DNA from: Chelonoidis abingdonii
Lineage: Eukaryota > Chordata > Testudines > Testudinidae
Direction: 5' to 3'
Assembly (NCBI RefSeq): GCF_003597395.2
Contig: NC_133778.1
Location: 26,154,062 to 26,218,061, forward strand
DNA: 64,000 nt
Both the position numbers and the translations under genes were made by a program. Shown in pieces: positions 36,382 through 47,602 of the stretch (within the stretch, counting starts at the first letter, position 1; each line of letters begins with the position of its first letter). The notes beneath the pieces were generated by a model. It ran no database searches. It worked only from the letters and a program-made list of their open reading frames with translations, and was not told the DNA's origin.

Positions 36382-36440
36382 TGAGAGAGATGAGCTTTCA
36401 AGCTTACACAGTGCTCTTCTTCAAGTCATGAGATGGTGAG
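36382..36440. repeat. Fragment of an interspersed repeat
   Basis: 'gagatgagctttcaagcttacacagtgctcttcttcaag' matches part of a repeat recalled across birds and turtles ('...agctttcgagcttacacagagctcttcttcagg...'). Only this short part is present, directly after the hAT-type element. Confidence 0.5.
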
Positions 36441-36454
36441 ATCAGGACACGCTT

Positions 36455-36656
36455 GTGGTAGGCACTGTACAAGCACATAGTAAGAGATGGTCCCTGCCCT
36501 GGGAGAGCTTTCACTTTTTTAACAGAAAATTCAAGGCTGGGATAGGGGGAAAGATACAAAAGTGAAATGATTTCTCCAGAGTGTCAATTGTAGTCGGAAA
36601 TACAAACCAGGTTTCCTGACTCTCAGTCTAGTATTCTGTCCACTGGAACTCATCCA
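36455..36656 (-). mobile_element. MIR/L2-like SINE remnant
   Basis: 'ggcactgtacaagcacatagtaagagatggtccctgccctgggagag' followed by 'aaaccaggtttcctgactctcagtctagtattctgtccactgga' is the reverse complement of an MIR-like order (head: 'ggatagagcactgg...gggagtcaggagacctgggttc'). It is diverged and contains a gap. Confidence 0.6.
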
Positions 36657-38731
36657 AATCAATGGGATCATGTATGTGTTAGAGGCTTTGCTGCTTTGGG
36701 GGCAGAGTTCTCAGCACCTTGCTGACAGAGCTCATAGAGAGAGATATTATAGCATAAATCTTGGTGGTATGCAGGCAGTAATTTGTCACTCTGTATTTCA
36801 ACTCAATAGCATCACTATGGTACTGCCGTGTGTAGAGGTTTCTATGGAGGAGGAGGAGATTTGGCCTTCAATTACTAAAACTGATGTTATACAAAGCTAG
36901 AATAAAATATGAGCTCTCTCACTTCCTTTATTAAAAATTATATAATAACAGTATAGCTTGTAATTGTGTGACTGCAGGATCTGATCCAACAATCATAACA
37001 AATGTGTGTTTATAGTTTAATAAAGAAAATAATAGTAGTTTTCAAGTAGACCTATTTTTTTAAATATACAATTTTAAAGTATATAATCCATCAGTTATGG
37101 ATTCAATTTTGATTGGGAGTGTTAGTCTTTGTACCAAATATTCCAGTGAGTTAAGAAATTAGAACATATTGTGAAGCTTTGCAAATTTTGAACAATTACA
37201 ATGTTTGTTTACTGCATATAAAGCTCTTAACGTGTTTTTAGGTGTAAATAAATATTCTCATTTCCAAATTAAGTTATTTCTAGGACTGGACAGTTTAACT
37301 GCAAAAATCTTACAAAAGTATGAGAAGGAAACTTCTAAATGAAAAGAGATACTGTATACTTTTATGAAAAAATAATGTAATCAGGTTTCAGTAGGCATAG
37401 GGCAGTTGGTCACATATAAGCTAGTAACCACTTCTGAAGCATTTCAAAGACTTTAACAAATAAACCACGACTGTAATTTATGATGCACTAAAGATTAGAC
37501 ACCTTAGACAATAACAGATGTTTTATTACAGTGTATTTTGCTCATCACGTTTGAAACTTCACCTGAGGCTGACCATGGTCTAGATTGCTAACTGTGCCTT
37601 AATGCATAGCAGAGGTCTGAGTTGAAATTTTCTAACCATGATCTTTTAGAATAATAGTGTTTCTGATTACAATATTTAAATGGTATGAGTTATAATTTTT
37701 GGTATAAGAAAAAAACCTGCAAAGTGTATTTCATATCTAAAATGATGGAAACAGTTACATATGTACAAAATCAATGAGACAATATTAACACTTTAATGCC
37801 AGAGGCGATATTTACTAAAGGGATGTACGTTAGTTAGGTTGAAATGTAGCTGAAGTAGGGCATTTCCCAAAAGAGAGCAGTTAAATATCACAATATGTAA
37901 TGCCTTTAAAATTAAACAAACCATTGTTTTTAATGAAAAGAAAAGTGGTTTAGTCAACATTACATAATTTAGAGTTAGTCACAACTCAAATATTTTAAGC
38001 TCTCCTCTAAGAAAATAGCAAAATACTAATAAAAATAATGCCTGAGGGACCTAAACCAGTGAGGTCCCTGAGCACTGTCAAGACCTCACAGTATTGGGTT
38101 GGAAATAACAACCTCATTGTACCAGTGGCTACCCATATACTACATTGCATTATGTGGCCTGAACAATCACTCTTAAACATGTATGCAACTGCTTCTTACC
38201 CAGTATCTGAGCTGTAAAATAGTGAAAGAAGGTAGGTGGTATATCAGACTAAAAGTGCATATTTAGATGAAGCTTAATGTATTAATGTTTAAAAAATCCT
38301 TTTAGAACCTTGAATGGATGGTTCTGTTGGACTTGGACATAGGAGTACCAAATCTTTTTGGCAGCCAAATTAGTAGCTATGCCAGGCTGGAGAAATTGCT
38401 GTCTTGCCGTGAATTGGGGATAATATTCTGTTGTGCTCAAGCACTGCCATATCTGAGTCACAAGGAAGCTTTCCTCTACAATCATCATGTCTAGCTTTGG
38501 CAAGACCTACTCATTCATCACTTGGTGTCCCAGTAAGCCTACCTTGGTGCCTGCAAATAGGCACTACATCAGATATACAATTAAACCTGTTCTATACAAA
38601 CAGCTGCAGACACCCTGTTTCTTGAAAGAGAGGAATGAATGATTGTCAAAGCCTACTTGTGATTTACAGAACTGGCACAAAACAATGGTCAGGTTATGTG
38701 TGTTCTGCGCTGGAATAGCTACTGACAAGTG
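36657..38731. other. Non-coding stretch, nothing recognised
   Basis: Very AT-rich with no recognised exon, RNA gene or bounded transposon. Confidence 0.5.
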
Positions 38732-38887
38732 AAAAGAATGAGGAGACCTTGTGTCACCTTAGAGACTAACAAATCTATTTGAGCATAAGCTTTTGTGGGC
38801 TATAACCTACTTCATCAGATGCATGGAATGAAAAATACAGTAAGCAGGTATAAATATACAGCACATGAAAATATACAGCCTTATCAA

Positions 38888-38910
38888 GGGGTGGGGGTGG
38901 GGGTGGGGGG
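38888..38910 (+). repeat. G-quadruplex-type motif
   Basis: Four G-runs of 4, 5, 5 and 6 residues separated by single T residues. This is a textbook intramolecular quadruplex pattern. It lies in the 3' region of the Penelope-like element, as C-runs on the element's coding strand. Confidence 0.85.
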
Positions 38911-39672
38911 TCAGTGCTAACCAGGCCAATTCAATCACTGTGGTTGTGGCCTATTCCCAACAGTTGACAAGAAGGTGTGAGTATCAACAGAGGGGGAAAA
39001 TATCTTTTTGTAGTGACCCAGCCACTGCCAGTCTTTATTCAGGCCTAATTTGATGGTGTCAGATTTGCAAATTAATTCCAGTTCTGCAGTTTCTTGTTTA
39101 AGTCTGTTTTTGATTAATTTTTTTTGTTTTTGTTTTTTTTGTTGAAGAACGGCTACTTTTAACTCTGTTATTGAGTGTCCAAGGAGATTGAAGTGCTTTG
39201 CTACTGGTTTTTGAAAATTACATTTCTTGATGTCTGATTTCTGTCCATTTATCCTTTTGCGTAGAGACTGTCTGATTTGGCCAATGTGCATGGCAGAGAG
39301 GCAATGCTAGCACATAATGGTAGATGTCACAGTGGTAGATGTTCAGGTGAACATGCCCCTGATGGTGTGGCTGATATGTTTGGGTCCTATGCTGGTCTCC
39401 CTTGAATAGATATGCGGACAGAGTTGGCAATGGGATTTGTAGCAGGGATTGGTTCCTGGGTTAGTGTTTTTGTTGTGTGGTGTGTAGTTGCTGGTGTGCA
39501 CTTGCTTCAGATTGGAGGGCTGTCTGGCCTGTCTCCCAAGGTCTGTGAGAGTGAGGGATTGTCCTTCAGGATAGATTGTAAATCTTTGATGTGCTGGAGA
39601 GATTTTAGTTGGGGGTTGTAGGTGATGGGTAGTGGTGTTCTGTTACTTTCTTTGTTGGGCCTGGCCTGTAGT

Positions 39673-39935
39673 CAGGGGTGGCTTCAGGCATCAGCGCACC
39701 AAGCGCGTGCCTGAGGTGGTAAGCCACGAGGGACGGCCTGCTAGTCACTGTGAGGGAAGCAGTTAGGCTGCCTTCAGCGGCATGCCTGTGGGAGGTCCAA
39801 CGGTCCGGCGGTTTCAGTGGCAATTTGGCAGCGGGTACGCCGAATGCACGGGACAAGCCGACCTCCCGCAGGCAAGCCGCCAAAACCAGCCTGACTGCCG
39901 TGCTTGAGGCAGCAAAATATATAGAGCCGCCTCTG
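39673..39935. mobile_element. hAT-type MITE inside the Penelope-like element
   Basis: A 263-bp block begins CAGGGGTGGCTTCAGGC and ends TAGAGCCGCCTCTG; the ends are inverted copies (CAGGGGYGGCTY). A perfect 8-bp duplication CCTGTAGT flanks it at 39665-39672 and 39936-39943. The interior is GC- and CpG-rich with palindromic 'cggcatgcctg' and 'ggcaagccgcc' segments. Related in its ends to the MITE at 59366-59534. Confidence 0.88.
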
Positions 39936-40399
39936 CCTGTAGTAGGTGACTTCTGGCTCTCTAAATCTGTTTCTTCACTTCCCCAGGTGGGTATTGTAGT
40001 TTTAAGAATGCTTGATAGAGATCCTGTAGGTTTTTGTCTCTGTCTGAGGGATTGGAGCAAATGTGGTTGTATCTTAGGGTTTGGCTGTGTGAATGGATCA
40101 TGTGAGATGGTCTGGATGAAAAGCTGGAGGCATGTAGGTAAGTATAGCGGTCAGTAGGTTTCCGGTATAGGGTGGTGTTTATGTGACCATCACTTATTTG
40201 CACTGTAGTGTCCACGAAGTGATGGATGCTGTCTGGGCCTGTTTGCTGGGCTCTGCTCTGAATGGTCAGTATTCAGCACCACAATCTGTGGTTCCCAGGG
40301 AAGTTGAACCTCATCCATTTGTGAAAGGATATTAAACCTTCTCCAAGAGAACTGGGGCTGCAAAATGGATATGTCTTGAGGACAGAAGCAAATTTACTT

Positions 40400-40850
40400 T
40401 TCATTATCAGGTATATCATACCAGAAGATGGAACAAAGAATTTAGGCCACACTTACAGGATGGAGGACTCTATTCTGGAAAAGAAGTGACTCTGAAAAAG
40501 ACTTGAGGGTCATGAACATGTGCTTTCAGATCGATAACATGCCCAAAAGGATTCGTGTGATCCATGGATGCATAAATGGGAATATCGAGTAGGGACACTC
40601 CAAGAACTCAACCTATTTAGCTTCACAAAGAGAAAGTTAGAGTGACTTATCACATTTTAAACCTGCATGGGGAACATCATTTTGATAGTGGGCTCTTTAG
40701 TCTAAAGGTATAGCAAGATCCAGTGGCTGGAAGTGGAAGCTAGATAAAATCCATAGTGAAAATAAGGTGAGAGTAACCGTTGGAACAATTTACCAAGGGT
40801 GGTAGTGGATTCTCAACCCCTGGCAATTTCTAAATCACCCACCTTATAGT
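40400..40850 (+). mobile_element. CR1 LINE fragment near ORF2 end, internally deleted
   Basis: Recognisable in order: 'gtgactctgaaaaagacttgagggtcatg', 'aaaaggattcgtgtgatccatggatgcataaa', 'caagaactcaacctatttagcttcacaaagagaaagtta' and 'agtaaccgttggaacaatttaccaagggtggtagtggattctcaacccctggcaattt'. These are the final ORF2 blocks of the same CR1 subgroup as the tail at 12331-13185. A segment between 40590 and 40600 is missing compared with the usual order, and the 3' UTR end is absent. Confidence 0.78.
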
Positions 40851-41192
40851 AGCCCCATCTAAACTGTATTTGCCTAGTTTATCGATAAGGATATCATGCA
40901 AGACCGTATCATTACTTTTAGTTACTATTATTAACTTTACTAGGAAAATCATATCCAGTTAGACTAAAATCCACTGATTCAGATACCTGATGTCTGCTCA
41001 CATGAAACCAGAACTGACTGAAAAGATTGAAAGAAGAGCAATTGAAAGGGCCAGAGAAATGTAGTAGCATTTTCTTGTGACAAGAGACCTAAAAACAGGG
41101 TTCATTAGTCCTGGAAAAAGGAATAAAGGAGATTTTTCTACATGAGGAAATTCACTGGCATTCCTTTACTGATAAAATTATTCTGCTATAGT

Positions 41193-41563
41193 CAGAGGCA
41201 GATTAGGGGTTTGTGGGGCCCTGGGCCAGAGCAAGTGGGGGCCCCTCCTCACCCTATCCACCTGCAGTCCCCTCCAACTCCCCCCTACCGCCCAGTGCTC
41301 CTGTGAGGGAGCAGGGTGGGGAGACATGGGGACTTGCCTCGCTCCCTGGCAGGAGCACCAGGCAGGTGGGTGGAGTGGGGCAAATCCCTACACCCTGCCA
41401 GGAGCACTAGGAAGGTGGAACAGGACAAGCTCCTGCACCCTGACCCCGCTTCCCAGTGGGTGGAGCAGATCACGACGTGGAGGTGCCCATTTTACCGGGC
41501 GCCCCCAATTGGCTGGGGCCCTTGCCCACGGGCCCCGTTGGCCCAGTGGCTATCCTGCCTCTA
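41193..41563. mobile_element. GC-rich hAT-type MITE
   Basis: A 371-bp block begins CAGAGGCAGATTAGG and ends ATCCTGCCTCTA, inverted ends with one or two mismatches. Flanks GCTATAGT (41185-41192) and GCTACAGT (41564-41571) match at 7 of 8 positions, a hAT-type 8-bp duplication. The interior is GC-rich and produces chance open frames of about 80 codons on both strands. Confidence 0.75.
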
Positions 41564-41576
41564 GCTACAGTTGACT

Positions 41577-41765
41577 GGGGGGAGGGATAACTCAGTGGTT
41601 TGAGCACTGGCCTGCTAAACCCAGGGCTGAGTTCAATCCTTGAAGGGGCCACTTAGGGATCTGGGGCAAAAATCAGTACTTGGTTCTGCTAGTGAAAGCA
41701 GTGGGCTGGACTCAATGACCTTTCAGGGTCCTGTCCAGTTCTAGGAGATAGGTATATCTCCAATT
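41577..41765 (+). mobile_element. tRNA-derived SINE (turtle type), copy 1
   Basis: The head has pol III promoter boxes: an A-box-like 'taactcagtggtttgagca' near 41588 and a B-box-like GAGTTCAATCC near 41630. The body has 'ggccacttagggatctggggcaaaaatcagtactt' and the tail 'gggctggactcaatgacctttcagg...ccagttctaggagatag', the CR1-like 3' end that lets CR1 machinery copy it. I recall this as the tRNA-derived SINE of cryptodiran turtles. Near full length. Confidence 0.9.
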
Positions 41766-41949
41766 AGGGGAAAGGGATAGCTCAGTGGTTTGAGCATTGG
41801 CCTGCTAAACCCGGAGTTGTGAATTTAATCCCTGAGGGTTCCATTTAGGGAACTGGAGTAAAAATCTGTCAAGGGATTGGTTCTGCTTTAAGCAGGGAGT
41901 TGGACTAGATGACTTTCTGAGGTCCCTTCAAACCCTAATTTTCTATGAC
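41766..41949 (+). mobile_element. tRNA-derived SINE (turtle type), copy 2
   Basis: Directly follows copy 1 in the same orientation. The head 'gatagctcagtggtttgagcattggcctgctaaacc' has the same pol III boxes, and B-box-like 'gtgaatttaatccc' is one base off. The body differs ('aaaatctgtcaagggattggttctgc') and the tail ends 'gatgactttctgaggtcccttcaaaccc', marking a different subfamily from copy 1. Confidence 0.88.
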
Positions 41950-42930
41950 TGGTAGAACTATCTATGTGGACCCTCTTGTTCTACAATGAGGGTACCTTTT
42001 TCTAGTTGAGTTTATAGCCTTTTGAAAGCCAAACCAGAAGAAGGCACTGCTGTTTTGGAATGAGTATCCACTTAAGGAGTTATGCTAGTATAACTATAGT
42101 GGTGTGCTAACACAGGTAAGTTCCCTATTTAGACAAGCCCTAAGAGTAATTCTGATTGAGGCCAAATAGCATATTGCAGTATGATTAAACACTAATCACA
42201 TTCCTTTTTACCCTGTCTGGTATGGGAAACCCCAAATGATCATTTGGCTAGGTGGGGACCCATTTTCTCCAGCCACTGATCATTAATTATAATCTGTGGC
42301 AGAAGAATCAGGCTTTCAGGGTGCGCTTGATAGCAAGGAAGAAATGGAGCAAAGAAGTACCTTGTTCAAAGAGAAATGAGAGATTAGGCCAGATGCTGGT
42401 TTTAGTTACACCAAGGTAAATTGGAAGTCCATGGAGATATACCAAGGTAAATTTCCCTGAAGTCCATGGAGATGCACCTGATTTAAGCTCATGTAACTGA
42501 GAACAGTTACTTTGCACTGCTGTTACCTGGAATGCCTAACAATTGTGTTTCCATAACTTGACTTTTTTTAGGAGGATAAGTTATTAGCTCATTTTTTAAC
42601 CTCCAACCTTTTAAGGAACTGTTCATCTGGCCTATACCCTTTGATCTGTCCAAGAATTAAAACTCTAGCTACCATAGTTCACAGGGTCACTGGAACACAC
42701 AAGCCTTCCCACTGCATCAAGGTGCTGCCCCTAACCAACTTCTGATAGCACAGGAAAGATTCAGATTTATAACTGAGAACAGATTCTGCCCAGTGTGCAT
42801 GCAACATACCAGACTTTCAAAAAGGAAAAACAACACCAATGTTTTTGTGCACATAGTTCTTAGTTAATCAGTGTCCTCTTGCACAATGACTCTTTGGTTT
42901 CTTATACCATATCTAGCACCATGGTATCTC
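41950..42930. other. Non-coding stretch with a short local duplication
   Basis: No exon or family recognised. Near 42410-42475 two direct copies of a ~30-bp block ('ccaaggtaaatt...gaagtccatggagat') lie side by side. Confidence 0.5.
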
Positions 42931-43222
42931 AGGCTAGGTCTACACTGGAAAAGGTTTGCCAATATTGCCATTGCAGAATACCCTGAACCAGCAACTCCTC
43001 CAAGTATAGTCTGTTCATAACAAACCAACAAAAACATATTTTTGTTATATAGCTTAAGTTTAGCTAGCAAAATAAGCTATGTTAGCAATAACACTTTTAT
43101 GACAATATAAATACACCTACAGTAGGGATCTTTAAAAATGGGTCAAAAAAAAAAAATAAACAAACCCCACACTGCAGCCTACATTGTGATATTGGCAAAA
43201 ATTTCCAGTATAGAACTGGCCT
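42931..43222. mobile_element. MITE with 18-bp inverted ends
   Basis: Starts AGGCTAGGTCTACACTGG and ends CCAGTATAGAACTGGCCT; the inverted ends match at about 13 of 18 positions. 'aggtctacact...agtgtagacct' ends are typical of a MITE group abundant in turtle and crocodile DNA as I recall. The interior is AT-rich with an A-tract near 43146. Target duplication not resolved. Confidence 0.65.
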
Positions 43223-46200
43223 AAGTGATTTCACAACTATGTATCCTCCTATTTGTGCTTACTGACACCACATACATGCAGTTCTGTGTACACGAATTGT
43301 CTCTATTCATTTAGGCAGTTGATGGCCTTTGTAATCAGAAACCAAAGTAATCAAGGAAAGTCTATTTTTACTGTTGGTGATGGGACTAAATTACTAATTA
43401 TCTTAAAGGAATATGTGAAATCCTTTTAATTCCTCATAAAATAATCACTCTAATGGATAATGATCTGGAAAATTTCCCTTCTGAAAGTTTCTAAATGTGG
43501 AGCTATGCTCAAGAATCTGAGACATTCACAAAACGAACAATAATACACTTCAGTGTGAAATAAGTTGATGTTCTCAATTCAGTTCTTGACCAATGTCCAC
43601 ATAATAAATCACCATCATATTGTCATCCTTATTAGCAGGCCCAGTCAAGAAGCCTTGGGTTATATATGCATGGAGACTCAATTATTCCTTTTTTCCCCCC
43701 AGGGTTTCCAAATTAAGATTAAAGAATGTTGGTAGAATTGTGGAGAAGCAGGGGGGAAGCTTCCTTCAGTCAGTTCTGTCAATCTGACATATATCTGACA
43801 CGCAAAATTCATTTTACATGGGTTTACAATGGTATTCTTACTACCAGTTTGGATTTTATCACAACAGCTTTGTATTTATACTTGGGGAAGAGAGGGAGCA
43901 GAGAAAGAGAGAAATGCAATTGGAGACATTTTATTTTTTATTCAGTAGCACTATTGGAATATTAATATACTATGTGTTAGTATTTCAGGACTGAAATACT
44001 TTGCATTTGTCACTGTCTCATTTTTAATAGGAAAAGTCAATAGGAATTGTTTTAACACTTTTTTTTCCACTTTAGAAGAAGATATATTGTGGGTGTTAAC
44101 ACTGTGTTTGTTTACTTTCTGGTAATGTCAACATAATTGATTTTTTTTTTTTAAAGAAATCTTTGAAATAAATACTTGAAATCCAATGTTTCTAACTCTG
44201 GATTTCTGAGTAGGGATGAAAAGTTCAGTTTTGGAAGAACAAACAGTACTTTTGTGATGTACATTAGTCTGAAAATCCCGCTGGTTTACAGAGGTAGATC
44301 CTGTGTATAAAACTGACTTTACTGTGAGACTGATTCCATATACGGATTGAACCAGCATGTAAAACTAATATTTTTGTAAATGAAAAGGAATAGAGCTGCT
44401 CTTCCAAATAAGTTGTTATAGAATCAGGTTGGCTGGTGCCTGATTTTGTTTAATTCTCCATACCAGCTGGAGAGATCTTGGTATTAATCCCTGATTGATA
44501 CCAAATGAAACTGTTTCAGTGACAAACTATAATACAACTAGCCAAAGAGTGGTGATAGAAATAATGTAATATAATGTAAACAATAATTAATAGAGATGCA
44601 AAATCCATGGAGTTATTAAAATGCCTGTCACGGGAACCCATAAAGGAGATAAGAATTCTTGGCAAGGAAAGATTACAGTGACCAAATGTTGTCTCTGTAA
44701 AGCTCATACTCTAAACAACTTATTGTAGGTATGCTAAATTGTTTGTTCTTTCTTCGGCAATAAAAAAAACTAGTGAACTAATAACCTGCAGATAGATAGT
44801 GTTCACAATGGGAAATGAGACAATTGGAAAATAAGGGAGATACTCTGAGTCAAGTGACCATTAAAGTAGTGAAGAAAAGTTTGAAAGATGACTCAATCAG
44901 GGCACACATGAATGAAAGACAGACATAGGGATGGATTTAAATGTCAGGTTTCAACTTAATTAACTTAACAATGCAAGGGGGGAAGGCTGTGATCTACTCA
45001 CTTCCTTTTGCAAACCAGGAATTTAATTGGGTCCAGTGTGGCGTTACAGGGTTCCCACTATATAACCAATAATTTGGGGGTAGACTCAATCCAATCAATG
45101 CCAGGATTCAACTCATTTCTAAATCCTTCTGCAACCCCTCTGTGGAACCCCTAGATTGCAAAAATTGTGGGTCTCCCCATCTCCTTACAGCAAAAGTTTC
45201 AACAGTAAAATCTCAGGTCTCACATACCTCTAGGAGCTGGCCCTTTTAGCCTCTATTGTCAATGGACATTGGCTGCAAATTGCAAAAAGCTAACCATTCT
45301 GATGTTACCACCTAACATTAAAAATCCTATTCTTACTACTTTTCACCTGACCTGCACCTCCACAATACTGCGAGGAAGGCAAAAAACCCTCCTGCTAGTT
45401 CGGCGCAATGGGGAAAACAATTTTCCAGGGAGAGGATGAAGAGCAGCAATAGTTGCAAGATGGCCACAAGGCTCCTGGGAAGGCATTTCATTTGGAGTGA
45501 GACCTGTGAGACCCAATCAGCTCCCTGCATCCCCTGGCTTGGGCTGATCAAAGAGACAGAGAGAAGCCCTTCTTCCAGGTGCATTCCTATATGCACTTTG
45601 GGGCAGAAGGGGAGGGGCTCAGCTACAGCATGTCTGGGCATGAGTTTGCCCCTATCCCTCCAGGAGATAAGATATCACCCTGCTGAGATGGGAGGAACTT
45701 TTTGTTAATGAAAAAATACATAGGGCATAACCCAACTTTCAAAATTCTGACATCATGGATAGCAATCACTTTAAAGGCATCAGAATGGAAGGAAAATTAA
45801 ATAGTTTTTTTTTTTTTCAGACAAGATGTATTCCCTTAGCAGTCATGGAAAGAAAAATGGACATCTCTGCTCCAGAGAGAGATGGCCACAGAAGACTTCC
45901 TGTCTCATCACTACAACATAATACAGGTGAAATAAACAAGCAATCCCAAGTGAACCTTTCCCTTGAGACTATACTAGGTTTAACTATAGTGTTTTTTGGT
46001 TTCTTTCCCAAAAGCTAGAGATAAGAGGCAAGCCTAGATTATAAAGTAAGGTGTTACAGAAGATATCTGTGTGATCATCCATTGTCTCAACTGTGTAAAT
46101 TAGTAAAGAAAAGTAGCGCAGGATTAGAAGTTAATCTCAGTGGGTTCCTACTTATCCTGCAGCCCTTACTCAGTTAAATTTCCATTGGCTTTGTCATGGT

Positions 46201-47019
46201 TATAAGGGGGTGGTGGGGAGCTACACCCTTTCCCATTTCTGTTCTTCCTGAGTGTATCTTGTCCTTCCTGTCTCGGGGTGGAATTTTGCAATTCTTCTAC
46301 TCTGAGACTAGGACCTAGTTACAGTACCCTGTGTGTCACCAACTGTTCATCACCCTGCAGCTCTCTCTGGGTTTTGGGCACCTGTACTTACTTCCTGTCT
46401 TGAGGAAGCTGTGACCAGTGAGATGGACTAACAGTCATTGTCGTCATCTTCCTTCAAAGAGAGAAGGTTGTTAGACTGAAGCCTTAGGGGAAAAGGGATT
46501 TCAAAAGAATAAAGAAAGCCTGTATGTGTATTTAATCTAATTCATTCTTCTGCTAAAGTAAGCGCTAACTTAGATAAACTTCCTCTTAAATTACAGAAAT
46601 GCAACTTAATCAACTTGTAGTAAACTCAGATCCTCCTGTGTGTTGGTAGGCCTTTCAAGATGGCTCTCCCAGCCTGATCCAACTTGTTAAGACTGGTTTT
46701 AGTGCTTCCCCATGACAGTAGGGTACAGTGATTGAGGCTACAACAATTAAGGATGCTCACTATGACACTCTCTTAATTGTAAACTGTTAGGCCAGTGGTG
46801 TAATGGTTAAAGAAAGAAGTGAGTAAATTGACCTTTTTGGTGTTCCAGGCTGGGTCTTGGCAGGATAGGCACTCAGAGTGCCCTTATTTTGAATTCGGTT
46901 TAAGTTAGAATGCTATCAGATAGGAAAACCAGAAGTTCCATCAAAATGCATTTTTGGCACTCACTTTCACTGACAAGTCACCACACTGTGTTTCAATAAT
47001 TATTTAATTATTTTAAAGT
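43223..47019. other. Non-coding stretch, nothing recognised
   Basis: AT-rich DNA with only short frames. A GC-richer patch at 45340-45680 has overlapping frames on both strands (101 and 90 codons) without domains; it resembles no repeat I can name with confidence. Confidence 0.5.
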
Positions 47020-47602
47020 AAAGAGAGTCTCTGAGTTAGGCTGAAAGGGGTAAAAAAACAAAGGTGATGTCATCCTAGAAGTCTACTACAAGTCACTTAA
47101 CCAGAGGAAGAGGTGGATGAGGCTTTTTTAAAACAACTAACAAAATCATCCAAAGCCCAAGATTTGGTGGGGATGGGGGACTTCAATTATCCAGATATAT
47201 GTTGGGAAAATAACAGCGGGGCACAGACTATCCAAGAAGTTTTTAGACTGCATTGCAGGCAACTTTTTATTTCAGAAGGTTGAAAAAGCTACTAAGGGAG
47301 AAGCTGTTCTAGATTTGATTTTAACAAATAGGGAGGAACTCATTGAGAATTTGAAAGTGGAAGGCAGCTTGGCTAAAATTGATCATGAAATCATACAGGT
47401 CACAATTCTAAGGAAGGGTAGAAGGGAGTACAGCAAAATAGAGACACTGGATTTCAGGAAGGTGGATTTTGGTAAGCTCAGAGAGCTGATACGTAAGGTC
47501 CCCTGGGAATCAAGACTGCAGGGAAAAACAACTGAGGAGAGTTCACAGTTTTTCAAAAGGACACTATTAAGGGCCCAAAAGCAAGCTATTCCTCTGGGTA
47601 GG
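47020..47602 (+). mobile_element. CR1 LINE, part 1: end of endonuclease domain
   Basis: Plus-strand translation in shifting frames gives 'GDVILGVYYRSLNQ', '[12 protein letters not shown]'-type sequence near 47185 (read with frameshift), and from 47315 [19 protein letters not shown] then '[18 protein letters not shown]', '[16 protein letters not shown]' and 'QKQAIPLGR'. These are the C-terminal part of the apurinic/apyrimidinic-type endonuclease and the linker of CR1 ORF2. The element lacks its 5' half, as usual. It is cut at 47602 by an LTR and resumes at 48710. Confidence 0.9.

Larger units (their letters stand above)
38732..40235 (-). mobile_element. Penelope-like retroelement, 3' half (RT end and GIY-YIG endonuclease)
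   Basis: Minus-strand translation gives the C-terminal reverse transcriptase region at 39961-40215 (TTVQISDGHINTTLYRKPTD then 'LQDLYQAFLKLQYPPGEVKKQI') and the linked endonuclease: 'CHAHWPNQTVSTQK' region near 39250-39300, then SLRKRINGQKSDIKK and 'KPVAKHFNLLGHSITELKVAVLQ' at 38935-39291, ending 'SDTIKLGLNKDWQWLGHY'. This RT plus GIY-YIG order is unique to Penelope-like elements. Stops and shifts show it is inactive. The 3' end near 38735-38830 has the repeat 'ccttagagactaacaaatctatttgagcataagctt' that flanks such elements in turtles. A MITE at 39673-39935 interrupts it. The 5' part is missing. Confidence 0.85.

Noticed and set aside
41577..41949. Two functional tRNA genes
   Set aside because: A and B boxes are present but they belong to tRNA-derived SINEs with long non-tRNA bodies; no cloverleaf is complete.
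45340..45708. Overlapping 101- and 90-codon frames as an exon
   Set aside because: Antisense overlapping frames in a modestly GC-richer patch with no domain, start context or splice support.
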